Below are positions 14,895 to 22,416 of a stretch of DNA of 29,953 bases, piece after piece (position 1 is the first letter of the stretch; each line of letters starts with the position of its first letter). The stretch is taken from positions 1-29,953 of the forward strand of contig CAZJQD010000017.1 of the NCBI GenBank assembly GCA_964548165.1, written 5' to 3'. Origin of the DNA: CAZJQD01 sp964548165 [NCBI: uncultured bacterium]. GTDB taxonomy: Bacteria; UBA8481. Made by a program: the position numbers and the translations under genes. A model generated the notes under the pieces. It ran no database searches and was not told the origin of the DNA. It saw only the letters and a program-made list of their open reading frames with translations.

Positions 14895-16231
14895 CGATCC
14901 GGTCCCTTCTCGCCGGGCGAGACCCGGGCTCCCCCGTCGAGGCTCTCCCCCGGCCGCGGGAGTCGCGGGATGAGACGGCCGTGGGGATCGACCGCCGGGA
15001 ATCCGAGCTTCGCGTCAAGCTCGTCGACGGCCACATCCGTGAGCGCGTGCTCCATCATCTCCGCGTCCCTGTGGACGTGGTCCAGGGGGAGCTCGAGCCT
15101 CTTGGCGAGAAAGACCTCCCAGAGCCTGTGCTTGCGCACGATGCGTCCCGCCTCGTGCAGGCCGGCGTCCGTGAGGCGGAAGTCGTCGTCGAGTCTCTGG
15201 ACCAGGCCTTCGCTGATGAGCTTCCCGGCGACGCGCTCGAACCCGCCGCCACTTCGTCCCCGCACCCCCATCACGGAGGATTGCGAGATGAAGTCGTTGG
15301 CATGGCCGGACCGCTCGGAGAGGACGAAGAAGTCCTTCAAGAGATTCTCGCGGCGGATCCGCGCATGGACCCTCCGCTCCTCGAGCCGCGCCCAGACCAA
15401 TCCGCGTCGAGGCGCGAAGAGCAGGGAGACGGCCAGGATGAAGGACGAGATGAGAACGATGGTGGGTCCCGTCGGGAGGCGCGGCGTCGCCGCGCTGGCC
15501 ACGGCCCCGATGGCGCCGGAGGCCCCCCCGATGAGCGCGGAGAGAAAGATCATGACTCCCAGCCGCTCCGTCCACTGCCGGGCGGCGGCGGCCGGCGTGA
15601 CGAGCGCGGCCACCATCAGGACGACGCCCACGGTCTGCAGGCCAACGACGACAACGAGGACCAGGAGGCCTGTCAGGCTCATCTCCAGCAGCCGCACCGG
15701 AAACCCCGACGCCGCGGCGAACTCGCGATCGAAGGTGACGACCTGGAACTCCTTGAAGAGAAGCATCACGGACGACAGAACGAGGACGCCCAGTCCGGCC
15801 ATCAGCCACAGGTCGCTCTCCATGAGCGTCGCGGCCTGGCCGAAGAGGAACTTGTCGAGGCCAGCCTGGTTGCCGCCCGGGAGCTTCTGAATGATCGTCA
15901 AGAGCACGATCCCGGCGGCGAAGAAGACCGAGAGCACGATGCCGATCGCGGAATCCTCCTTCACGCGCGTCCAGCGGATGATCAAGAGCATGAAGAGCGC
16001 ACCCAGAATACCGGCGACCAGCGCGCCCCCGAGAAGCGCCGGGGAGCTCTTCGATCCGGTGAGGAGGAAGGCGACGCAGACCCCGGGGAGAGCGGCATGG
16101 GCAAGGGCGTCGCCGACGAGGCTCTGGCGCCTGAGGAGCGTGTATGAGCCCAGCACGCCGCCGATGATCCCGAGCATGGAAGCGCCCAGGAAGACATTGC
16201 GCAGGGTGTACGAGATCTCCAGCCCGACCAT
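14891..16231 (-). CDS. troC: Metal ABC transporter permease fused to a DtxR/MntR-like domain
   Basis: A 446-residue protein. Residues 1-280 form the ABC-3 permease (RRQSLVGDALAHAALPGVCVAFLL, LQTVGVVLMVAALVTPAAAARQW). From about 290 a cytosolic tail has a winged helix (GKLISEGLVQRLDDDFRLTD) and an iron-dependent-repressor dimerisation segment: RKHRLWEVFL, then VHRDAEMMEHALTD (Glu391, Glu394, His395), ending GFPAVDPHGRLIPRL. The E-x-x-E-H pattern is that of Mn-sensing MntR. Metal binding to this tail could gate the transporter; that is inference. The ATG at 16231 follows the ATPase stop by seven bases and starts the first membrane helix sensibly; the in-frame ATG at 16312 lies within the ATPase gene. 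Confidence 0.88.
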   Translation of the reverse strand: MVGLEISYTLRNVFLGASMLGIIGGVLGSYTLLRRQSLVGDALAHAALPGVCVAFLLTGSKSSPALLGGALVAGILGALFMLLIIRWTRVKEDSAIGIVLSVFFAAGIVLLTIIQKLPGGNQAGLDKFLFGQAATLMESDLWLMAGLGVLVLSSVMLLFKEFQVVTFDREFAAASGFPVRLLEMSLTGLLVLVVVVGLQTVGVVLMVAALVTPAAAARQWTERLGVMIFLSALIGGASGAIGAVASAATPRLPTGPTIVLISSFILAVSLLFAPRRGLVWARLEERRVHARIRRENLLKDFFVLSERSGHANDFISQSSVMGVRGRSGGGFERVAGKLISEGLVQRLDDDFRLTDAGLHEAGRIVRKHRLWEVFLAKRLELPLDHVHRDAEMMEHALTDVAVDELDAKLGFPAVDPHGRLIPRLPRPGESLDGGARVSPGEKGPDR

Positions 16232-16238
16232 CTCCGCG

Positions 16239-17054
16239 CTACTCCCGGCGCGTCGAGTCGCGCTCGAAGAGCGCCTCCGCGGCCTGGGAGAGAACCGTGA
16301 GGCGCCCGCCATAGGTGCGCTGGAGATTCTCCGGGGTGAAAGTGGTCGCGATGGGTCCGGCCGCCACGAGCCTCATGTTGAGAAGCACCACGTGGTCGAA
16401 GTAATCAGCGACCGTCTGGAGGTCGTGGTGGACGGCCACGACGGTCCGTCCCCGCGAGCGCAGGTCCTGGAGGAGCGTGAGGATGGCCTTCTCCGTCGTG
16501 GCGTCGACGCCGGCGAAGGGCTCGTCCATGAGGTAGAGGCGCGCGTCCTGGGCGAGGGCGCGGGCGAGGAAGACGCGCTGCTGCTGGCCCCCGGAGAGCT
16601 GGCTGATCTGGCGCGAGGCGAGATCGCGTATGCCGACCTTCTCCAGGCACGAGAGGGCCTGGGCGCGGTGGCGCGCGGTCGGGCGGCGGAACCAGCCGAT
16701 GCGGCCATAGAGCCCCATCAGGACGACGTCCAGGGCGCTCGTGGGAAAGTCCCAGTCGACGCTCTCGCGCTGCGGCACGTAGCCGACCCAGCTTCGACGC
16801 TGCAGGTAGGGGGCACCGTAGATGCGGACCCATCCGGTCGCCGGCTTGACGAGTCCGAGGGCGGCCTTGAGCAGCGTGGACTTGCCGGCGCCATTGGGGC
16901 CGACGATCGCGATGAGCTTGCCCTCGGGAAGAACGAGGTCGATATCCCAGAGAACAGGCTGGGTCCGGTAGGCGACCGTGAGGTCGTGGATCTCGATCGG
17001 AGGCTCCGACGACGCGTCGGCACCCACGGGGAGCCCGTCCGGGGACGAGCTCAC
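16239..17054 (-). CDS. troB: Metal ABC transporter ATPase
   Basis: A 271-residue ATP-binding subunit that powers metal import. Walker A GPNGAGKST (52-60), Q-loop YVPQRESVDWDFPTSALDVV (about 92-111, the form usual in Mn/Zn importers), signature LSGGQQQ (153-159), Walker B LYLMDEPF (Asp177, Glu178) and the switch His in VVAVHHDL are all present. Some 19 residues precede the first strand. Its ATG overlaps the substrate-binding protein stop by four bases (17051-17054), and the permease follows at once, so subunits are produced together. Confidence 0.96.
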   Translation of the reverse strand: MSSSPDGLPVGADASSEPPIEIHDLTVAYRTQPVLWDIDLVLPEGKLIAIVGPNGAGKSTLLKAALGLVKPATGWVRIYGAPYLQRRSWVGYVPQRESVDWDFPTSALDVVLMGLYGRIGWFRRPTARHRAQALSCLEKVGIRDLASRQISQLSGGQQQRVFLARALAQDARLYLMDEPFAGVDATTEKAILTLLQDLRSRGRTVVAVHHDLQTVADYFDHVVLLNMRLVAAGPIATTFTPENLQRTYGGRLTVLSQAAEALFERDSTRRE

Positions 17055-18007
17055 GGCCGGGCACCCAGGGCATTCACGATCGTCTCCACGTTCGCGCGTA
17101 CCATCCCGGTATAGGTACCCTCCGGCGTGCCCGGCGCTCCCATCGCGTCGGAAAACAGCTCCCCGCCGATGGCGACCTCATGCCCCCTGGATCGGCACGC
17201 GGCCTGCACCGCCTCGATGGTCCGCCGCGGCACGCTCGACTCCACGAAGATGGCGCGGATCCTGCGGCTGAGGATCAAGTCCACCACGCGTTCGACATCC
17301 GCGAGCCCGGCCTCGGCGGAGGTGCTGATTCCCTGGAGACCGATGACCTCCAGTCCGTACCTCTGCCCGAAATACCCGAAGGCATCGTGCGCAGTCACGA
17401 GGACCCTCTGGTCGGAGGGGATGGTGGCAATGCGCTCGATCACGGTCGAGTCGAGCGCGGCCAGCTCCGCCTTGAGCGCGGCCGCGTTCCGGGCAAAGTC
17501 GGAGGCATGAGCGGGATCACGCTCCGAGAGGCTCCGCGCGATGGCGTCGACGGTCCGAGCCCAGAGCGAGACATCGAACCAGACGTGGGGGTCATAATGG
17601 CCGGCGAACTCCGGCGGCTCCCTGAGAAGATCGAGCGGGATATCCTCGGTGACGGCGATGACGGGCCGCGTGCGGCTCATCTTGACGAGGATATCGCCCA
17701 TCTTCCCTTCGAGGTTGAGGCCGTTGTAGAAGATGATATCGGCCGCGCCCAGCTTCTGGACGTCCCCCTCGCTCGCCTTGTAAAGGTGCGGATCGACGCC
17801 GCTGGCCATGAGTCCCTCGACGACGGCGTGCTCGCCCGCGACCCGCTGGACCATGTCGGTGATCATCCCGATCGTGCAGACCGCCTTGAGCGGGCGGCCG
17901 GCGCCTCCGGCACCAGGGGCGTCGGTCGCTGGACCGCCGCACCCCGGGATCGCGGCGACGATCGCGGCCGCCGACAGCAAACCGACCGCCCATCGCGCCG
18001 CCTTCAT
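17051..18007 (-). CDS. troA: Metal-binding lipoprotein of the TroA/MntA type
   Basis: A 318-residue extracytoplasmic substrate-binding lipoprotein (cluster A-I). Lipobox AIPGC with Cys23. The predicted ligands follow TroA of Treponema: His74 (DPHLYKAS), His141 (DPHVWFDV), His207 (VTAHDAFGYF) and Asp287 (ELFSDAMG). The stretch VTAHDAFGYFGQRYGLEV and the segment GLQGISTSAEAG are very like TroA, which takes Zn and Mn. There is no His-rich loop as in ZnuA, which argues for Mn or Fe over Zn alone. The ATG at 18007 gives the normal signal peptide; another ATG at 18031 adds eight polar residues. It lies 60 bases after the regulator gene stop and is coupled to the ATPase gene by ATGA. Confidence 0.93.
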   Translation of the reverse strand: MKAARWAVGLLSAAAIVAAIPGCGGPATDAPGAGGAGRPLKAVCTIGMITDMVQRVAGEHAVVEGLMASGVDPHLYKASEGDVQKLGAADIIFYNGLNLEGKMGDILVKMSRTRPVIAVTEDIPLDLLREPPEFAGHYDPHVWFDVSLWARTVDAIARSLSERDPAHASDFARNAAALKAELAALDSTVIERIATIPSDQRVLVTAHDAFGYFGQRYGLEVIGLQGISTSAEAGLADVERVVDLILSRRIRAIFVESSVPRRTIEAVQAACRSRGHEVAIGGELFSDAMGAPGTPEGTYTGMVRANVETIVNALGARP

Positions 18008-18067
18008 CGTCCCTGGTTCCTCATCCTTCATTCCTCGATCTTCCCTCTTGGCTTTCCATGCGTCCCG

Positions 18068-18550
18068 CTACCCCCGCCAGCCCGGCGTCTTGACCTCGGC
18101 GAGGTGCAGGAACGCGGGCTTGCGCCGTCCGCCCTGGGTGGCGTCGAGCAGCTTCTTGCGCGTCCGGGCGGGCAGGTCCTCGATGTGATCCAGGAAGACG
18201 TGAAGCCGCTCCGCCGCGAGCGGCGAGAGCCCGTGCTCCATGCGACACGCGTCCGTCTCGGCCTTGTCCCGGGGCAGGCCAAGGACAAGTTCGAGAAAGG
18301 CAACGAGATCGTCGTGGCGGTGGGCGATGTTCTCGGCCATCCGCGAGCCGCGCGTCGTGAGGCTGACGAGCCCCCGGCTCTCGTGTTCCACGAGCCCCTC
18401 GCGAGCGAGCGCGCGGACCGTCCGCGTGACGGTCGGGAGGCGGCATCCGAGCTCGCGGGCGAGGTCCGTGACGCGAACGCCTCCGGGCCGCTCCTGCTCG
18501 GACCGCCAGATGATCTCGATGTAGTCCTCGTGTGTCGACGTGAGCGCCAT
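18068..18550 (-). CDS. mntR: DtxR/MntR-family metal-dependent repressor
   Basis: A 160-residue regulator that would repress the metal operon when metal is plentiful. Winged helix at about 25-65 (DLARELGCRLPTVTRTVRAL), dimerisation and metal domain to about 125; the SH3 domain is absent, as in MntR. Ligand positions are mixed: HEDYIE near the start gives Asp9 and Glu12 as in MntR, while DACRMEH gives Cys102, Glu105 and His106 (with His79) as in iron-sensing DtxR/IdeR. The sensed metal cannot be read off. The gene is first in a regulator-troA-troB-troC-troD operon; Treponema pallidum has the same five parts with the regulator last. A palindrome overlaps its promoter, so autoregulation is likely. 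Confidence 0.9.
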   Translation of the reverse strand: MALTSTHEDYIEIIWRSEQERPGGVRVTDLARELGCRLPTVTRTVRALAREGLVEHESRGLVSLTTRGSRMAENIAHRHDDLVAFLELVLGLPRDKAETDACRMEHGLSPLAAERLHVFLDHIEDLPARTRKKLLDATQGGRRKPAFLHLAEVKTPGWRG

Positions 18551-18558
18551 GCGTTCTT

Positions 18559-18595
18559 ATTACCGCAGGGTAATTAGGACGGCATCCGCTGTCAA
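18559..18595 (-). promoter_or_regulatory. Metal operon promoter with operator-like palindrome
   Basis: Minus strand: a perfect TTGACA (18595-18590), 17 bases, then TACCCT (18572-18567) as a weak -10. The palindrome ATTACC-GCAG-GGTAAT (18559-18574) covers the -10. A further GGTAAT half-site lies at 18598-18603 on the plus strand. This is where the adjacent DtxR/MntR regulator would be expected to bind. Confidence 0.65.
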
Positions 18596-18637
18596 GGGGT
18601 AATCGCATGCGCGGGGTGCAAGAAGGAGGCGCGGGGG

Positions 18638-20335
18638 CTAGGAGGCGGTCTCGAGCGTGAGGGGATTGAAGCGGCGCTTGGCGAAGATGTACCAGGCCGC
18701 GCACGAGGAGAAGCCGCGGTCCGTCTTGACCCAGTCGTAACCGCCGGCCGTGCTCGTGGTATAGGGCAGGGCCCGGACAGGCGTTCCGCCGACCGTGCGT
18801 CCGATCAACAGGCGATCGAGCTGGTTCGCGTAGAACTGCCCGCGCTCCCGGTCGCCCACGGCCAGGTGCGCCACGGCCATGTGACCGGTGCCGTCGGTCC
18901 AGATGTTGGAGACATTGAGATCCGGGCCATGGTAGAGCCCGACGACTTCCTTGCCGTTGAAGGTCACCGTCTTGCGAAACCTGAGATCATACTCCGGGAT
19001 GTCCAGGAGCGACGCGGAGTCGCGGCCGTAGGCCATCGCCCGCCACGTGTACAGGTCAAGCGGAAGCCCTCTCCCCTTCAGGCGATGGTCAAGCCAGGCG
19101 CGGATCGCCTCGGCCTTCTTCGTCTCGCCCACAAGCTGGAAGACCGCGTAGCAATCGATGTTGCCCTCCTCGTGCCCGTCGCTCTCGTGGAGCCTCGCGT
19201 CGCCGGCCCTCCAGCCGTGTTGCACATAGCCTCCGGGCCCGTTCTTTGCCGGCGTGTAGTAGCTCACCAACAGGCTCCTGAGGAGACTCCCGAGCACCTT
19301 GTAGCGCGCGGTGCCCGTGACCCGCTTGTGGTGCTCGCACGCCAGGAGCAGCCAGGCCATGTCGCCCATCCAGCGATCGACGTTTCCGTACGTGGTATAG
19401 GCCGGGCCGCCCCCCTCCGACCTCAGCCGCACGTGCTGGAAGAACCCGCGCGGCTGTCCCTTGAGAAAGAAGTTCTGGAGCATCGTGTCGGCGTTGCGGC
19501 GATCCGTCGCCCGCGCGTAGAAGTCGAGGATGCGCTCGGCGCGCTCCACCTCGCCCTCCACCAGGAAGGCCATCGCCACGAGCGCGTTGTTGAAGGTCTG
19601 CGCCTGGTTGTCCTCCATCGCGGGAAGGAGCGCCTTCTCGGGAGAGGACGCGTCCTGGACGGCCTTGAGCCAGGCGAGGACGCCGGAGTCGGCGGGGTTC
19701 ATCGCGGCGTCACGGCGCTGGGCGGGCCCGATCCCGGGCAGGGTCGCATTCGGATCGATCTGAGGACCAGCGGGCGGGAAGCTGGAGACGAGTCCTGGAC
19801 GGCCGAGACCGACCTCGTCGAGGATAAGCGTGCCGGTGCCACGGCCCGAGACGGCCACGTGGAATTCGCGCACGATGCCGAGCAGATCGTCGCCGCCCCA
19901 CCAGTGATCGAGACTGCCGGGATAGATCACGATCGGCGTCCACTTCGCGTACTGGCCCGTCAGCGGGATCTTGCGGCCGAAGGTGGAGCCATCGGCGTCG
20001 ACGAGCTTGAGCTCGAGATCGCCCGTTCCTTCCGCCTTGAGGTAGAAGACGACGGGGGTCTTCTCATCCACGCCCGCGGCCTCCGCCTTCATCTGCACCC
20101 ATCCGCCCCCGGGGGCGAGCGTCCATTTCGCGGTGACCGCCGCGCCGGCCTGCGCGCCTTCGCCGGCGCCGAGAACGACCTGGCTGGAGCCGTCCGTCGA
20201 GGCCTGCCAGAGCGCGGGGCTGTCCCAGGAGACGCCGGCCAGCTGAGCGGGGAGCCCGGCCTCGCCGCCACAGCCGGCCACGAGTAGCACCGCGACGAGC
20301 GCGGCGAGCCTTCGATCGAGCGTGAAACGCGACAT
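18638..20335 (-). CDS. Surface lipoprotein resembling a six-hairpin glycosidase
   Basis: A 565-residue predicted lipoprotein (signal peptide, lipobox VAGC with Cys22). Residues about 30-185 look like a beta-sandwich carbohydrate-binding module (GVSWDSPALWQASTDGSSQV ... LELKLVDADGSTFGRKIPLTGQYAKWTPIVIYP ... GTLILDEVGLGRPG). Residues about 220-560 are helical with spaced aromatic motifs: EDNQAQTFNNALVAMAFL, YGNVDRWMGDMAWLLLACEHH, HEEGNIDCYAVFQL, NIWTDGTGHMAVAHLA, STAGGYDWVKTDRGF. This pattern fits an (alpha/alpha)6 glycoside hydrolase or lyase, but I cannot name a family; Asp/Glu in NVDRWMGD and HEEGN are candidate acids. The ATG follows GGAGG well. A LacI-type operator 37 bases upstream matches the one before lacI, supporting sugar-controlled expression. 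Confidence 0.75.
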   Translation of the reverse strand: MSRFTLDRRLAALVAVLLVAGCGGEAGLPAQLAGVSWDSPALWQASTDGSSQVVLGAGEGAQAGAAVTAKWTLAPGGGWVQMKAEAAGVDEKTPVVFYLKAEGTGDLELKLVDADGSTFGRKIPLTGQYAKWTPIVIYPGSLDHWWGGDDLLGIVREFHVAVSGRGTGTLILDEVGLGRPGLVSSFPPAGPQIDPNATLPGIGPAQRRDAAMNPADSGVLAWLKAVQDASSPEKALLPAMEDNQAQTFNNALVAMAFLVEGEVERAERILDFYARATDRRNADTMLQNFFLKGQPRGFFQHVRLRSEGGGPAYTTYGNVDRWMGDMAWLLLACEHHKRVTGTARYKVLGSLLRSLLVSYYTPAKNGPGGYVQHGWRAGDARLHESDGHEEGNIDCYAVFQLVGETKKAEAIRAWLDHRLKGRGLPLDLYTWRAMAYGRDSASLLDIPEYDLRFRKTVTFNGKEVVGLYHGPDLNVSNIWTDGTGHMAVAHLAVGDRERGQFYANQLDRLLIGRTVGGTPVRALPYTTSTAGGYDWVKTDRGFSSCAAWYIFAKRRFNPLTLETAS

Positions 20336-20371
20336 GGCGTCCTCCGGGCCTACCGTTGAATTAACAGCAAA

Positions 20372-20383
20372 GTAAGCGCTTAC
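20372..20383 (-). promoter_or_regulatory. LacI-type operator upstream of the glycosidase-like gene
   Basis: GTAAGCGCTTAC, a perfect 12-bp palindrome identical to the site at 11730-11741 in front of lacI. It lies between the likely -10 region and the start codon at 20335, so a bound repressor would block transcription. Confidence 0.8.
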
Positions 20384-20385
20384 AG

Positions 20386-20420
20386 ATTGTATACAATGGC
20401 CTCGAGACGCGTAAAGTCAA
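20386..20420 (-). promoter_or_regulatory. Promoter region with second palindrome
   Basis: ATTGTATACAAT (20386-20397) is itself a perfect 12-bp palindrome. On the minus strand it contains TATACA and TACAAT as -10 candidates. TTGACT (20420-20415) is the nearest -35-like hexamer but stands 21-23 bases away, longer than usual. The two adjacent palindromes may be bound by two regulators, or this one may simply be the core promoter. Confidence 0.45.
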
Positions 20421-20920
20421 TAGGTTTGCATGTACCGGACATAGTTTCCGGCGCTCCGCTCGAGGTTGGCGAGCTCGTCCTCGCGCAGGGGGCGGATGAC
20501 GCGCGCAGGGCGGCCGTGCGCGAGGTGGCGGGGCGGAATGATCGTTCCCTGGGTGACGAGCGACCCCGCGCCGATGAGGCTCATCTCCCCCAGGACGGCT
20601 CCGTCCATCACGAGCGAACTCATGCCCACGAGGACATGGTCCTCGATGCGGCATCCGTGGAGCATGCACATGTGGCCGACGGTGACGCCGTTGCCGATCA
20701 CGAGGTCGTGCTTCTTGTGGGTGACATGGAGGCAGGAGAGGTCCTGGATGTTCGTCCGGGCGCCGATCCGGATGCGGTGAACGTCGCCGCGGATGACGAC
20801 GCCGAACCAGACCGAGCTCTCAGGGCCGATCTCCACGTCGCCGATGACGGTCGCTGTCTCGAAGACCTTCGCGCTGGCGTCGATCCTCGGGCTGATCCCC
20901 TGGTAAGGAAGAATGGGCAT
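20417..20920 (-). CDS. Gamma carbonic anhydrase-like hexapeptide protein
   Basis: A 167-residue trimeric left-handed beta-helix protein (YrdA/PaaY/gamma-CA family). Hexapeptide turns run through residues 20-140. Zinc-ligand positions are kept: a His of CLHVTHKKH (65-71), His83 in TVGHMC and His88 in LHGC, the last two five apart as in the archaeal Cam enzyme. The end NYVRYMQTY matches the family helix. Many relatives are annotated only as 'carbonic anhydrase-like' because activity varies, so a role in CO2 hydration is possible but unproven. The ATG at 20920 sits six bases after a perfect TATAAT and lacks a Shine-Dalgarno. Confidence 0.92.
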   Translation of the reverse strand: MPILPYQGISPRIDASAKVFETATVIGDVEIGPESSVWFGVVIRGDVHRIRIGARTNIQDLSCLHVTHKKHDLVIGNGVTVGHMCMLHGCRIEDHVLVGMSSLVMDGAVLGEMSLIGAGSLVTQGTIIPPRHLAHGRPARVIRPLREDELANLERSAGNYVRYMQTY

Positions 20921-20926
20921 GCGGTG

Positions 20927-20932
20927 ATTATA
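20927..20932 (-). promoter_or_regulatory. Perfect -10 (TATAAT) just before the gamma-CA start
   Basis: TATAAT on the minus strand, ending six bases before the ATG at 20920. There is no good -35 at 16-18 bases. The position would put the transcript start on the ATG itself, giving a leaderless message. Confidence 0.55.
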
Positions 20933-20941
20933 CCGGCGGGG

Positions 20942-21469
20942 TTACTGAAGGAGCCAGAAGGAGATGATAAGGACGACGACGGCGCTCCCGAGGGCCCCGT
21001 GCATGAAGGCGGTCACCTGCCCCTCCCGATCCTCCAGCTCGCGGGCATCCCACGCCACCAGGCCCGTGTACACCAGGCCATAGGTCAAGAGCCCCCCGAG
21101 AACGATCAGCGGCCTGAGCACCGGCTGTCCACCCAGGAAGAGAAAGAGGGTCACGACGAAGGCGTAGATGCAGGCCAGCACCAGGATGAGCGAGAGGATG
21201 ACGGCCGCGATGCCGGCCGCGGGGGCGCCGTAGAGCGCATGACCGAGCCCGGGCACGGAGATCGAGAGCACGAAGGGGATCTCGGACCGCGCGGAAGCGG
21301 CCCGGTCGGTCTTCCCTGCCGCCTCGCCGGAAGCGCGAGGCATCGCGTCGAGCGCCTCCGCGGTGCCTGGGGACGCATCGGGATCAAGCCCCTCCATGAG
21401 GAGCGCGTCCCGCTCGGCGCGCCGGGCCTCCGCGGCCTCGGCGTCGAAATCCCCGGCGTCCGGCGACAA
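20942..21469 (-). CDS. Integral membrane protein with TM2-like motif
   Basis: About 175 residues if started at TTG 21469, which lies three bases after the sppA stop. CTG 21475 and ATG 21397 are alternatives; the in-frame ATG at 21580 would overlap sppA by over 100 bases and is unlikely. An acidic, Ala-rich cytosolic N-terminus of about 70 residues is followed by four or so membrane spans: a VPGLGHALYGAPAAGIAAVI segment, LILVLACIYAFVVTLFLFLG, PLIVLGGLLTYGLVYTGLVA, and a final helix ending WLLQ. The P-G-L-G-H...G motif resembles TM2/DUF5683-like small membrane proteins ('PGLGQ'). Function unknown. Its coupling to sppA suggests a membrane-quality or envelope context. Confidence 0.7.
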   Translation of the reverse strand: MSPDAGDFDAEAAEARRAERDALLMEGLDPDASPGTAEALDAMPRASGEAAGKTDRAASARSEIPFVLSISVPGLGHALYGAPAAGIAAVILSLILVLACIYAFVVTLFLFLGGQPVLRPLIVLGGLLTYGLVYTGLVAWDARELEDREGQVTAFMHGALGSAVVVLIISFWLLQ

Positions 21470-21471
21470 CG

Positions 21472-22416
21472 TCAGCGGAAGATGTACCAGAGCCCTGGTG
21501 GCGGGCGCAGGGCGCCGGCGGAACCCCCGGTGCGCGCCAGCGAGCGCGCGAGGCCCCAGGCCTCTCCGAACCGGGACCACGGATCCTCCGGGTTGTCCCA
21601 GATCACGTTGGGTTCCTCGTCGCCCGGGAGACGGTCGGAGACGATGCGCAGGGCATCCTCGAGGTCGCCGAGCTGATCGACGAGCCCCGCGTCGAAGGCC
21701 TGGGCCCCGGTCAGGATGCGGCCGTCCGCGACCGCGTCCAGGGCCCGCTCGATCCCGACCGTGTCGGTGTCCTCCAGGTTATGAGCGGCGGCAATCGCGG
21801 GCGCACGAGCCTCCAGCACGGTTCCTCGAAACTGGGAGTAGGCGTCGTCGATGATGCCCTGGATCAGCTGCCGCTCGCGCGCCGTCATCGGCCGCGTGAT
21901 CGAACCCGCCGCCTTCATCTCCCCGCTCGTGATGGACTCGAACTTGACCCCCAGGCGATCGATGAGCTCGGAGACCTCCATGTGCTCCATGATCACGCCG
22001 ATGGATCCCACCAGGCTGCCGGGGTTGGCGACGATCACGTCGGCCTGGCTCGCCGCGTAATAGCCGCCCGATGCGCCAATGTTGCCGACCGAGACGACGA
22101 CGAGCTTGGAGTCCTCGCTACGAAGACGCGCGAAGGCGTTTGCCAGTTCCTGCGACGCCCCCACCGAGCCGCCCGGCGTCTCGACGCGGAAGACGAACGC
22201 CTTCACGTCGCTGCGATCCCTGTAGAGGTCGATGCGATCCGTGAAGGTCTTCGCGTCAAAGATGACGTCCTGGATCCGGATCACGACGACCGCGTCCTTG
22301 CTCCAGGGCGCGCCCATGCCCGATCCGCTCAGGGCCAGGACGACGATGGCCCCGAACTGGACGACGATGATGAGAAGTAGGAGCGCGATGATCAACCCCA
22401 GCATGCCGCGGTTCAT
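21472..22416 (-). CDS. sppA: Signal peptide peptidase SppA (single-domain)
   Basis: A 314-residue membrane-bound serine protease that degrades cleaved signal peptides. One N-terminal anchor (about 6-30) precedes the ClpP-like fold. The catalytic dyad is visible: Ser116 in GNIGASGGYYAAS and Lys168 in TSGEMKAAGS, 52 residues apart as in the short Bacillus type. Other motifs: VETPGGSVGASQEL, NPGSLVGSIGVIM, DGRILTGAQAFDAGLVDQLG. Its ATG overlaps the TPR gene stop by ATGA (22413-22416). Confidence 0.95.
   Translation of the reverse strand: MNRGMLGLIIALLLLIIVVQFGAIVVLALSGSGMGAPWSKDAVVVIRIQDVIFDAKTFTDRIDLYRDRSDVKAFVFRVETPGGSVGASQELANAFARLRSEDSKLVVVSVGNIGASGGYYAASQADVIVANPGSLVGSIGVIMEHMEVSELIDRLGVKFESITSGEMKAAGSITRPMTARERQLIQGIIDDAYSQFRGTVLEARAPAIAAAHNLEDTDTVGIERALDAVADGRILTGAQAFDAGLVDQLGDLEDALRIVSDRLPGDEEPNVIWDNPEDPWSRFGEAWGLARSLARTGGSAGALRPPPGLWYIFR

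Noticed and set aside
14337-15890. Long open frame (517 codons) on the plus strand opposite the permease genes
   Set aside because: It is antisense to two clear membrane permeases, has a low-complexity Arg/Glu/Thr composition and no domain-like motif. Long antisense frames are expected in G+C-rich coding sequence.
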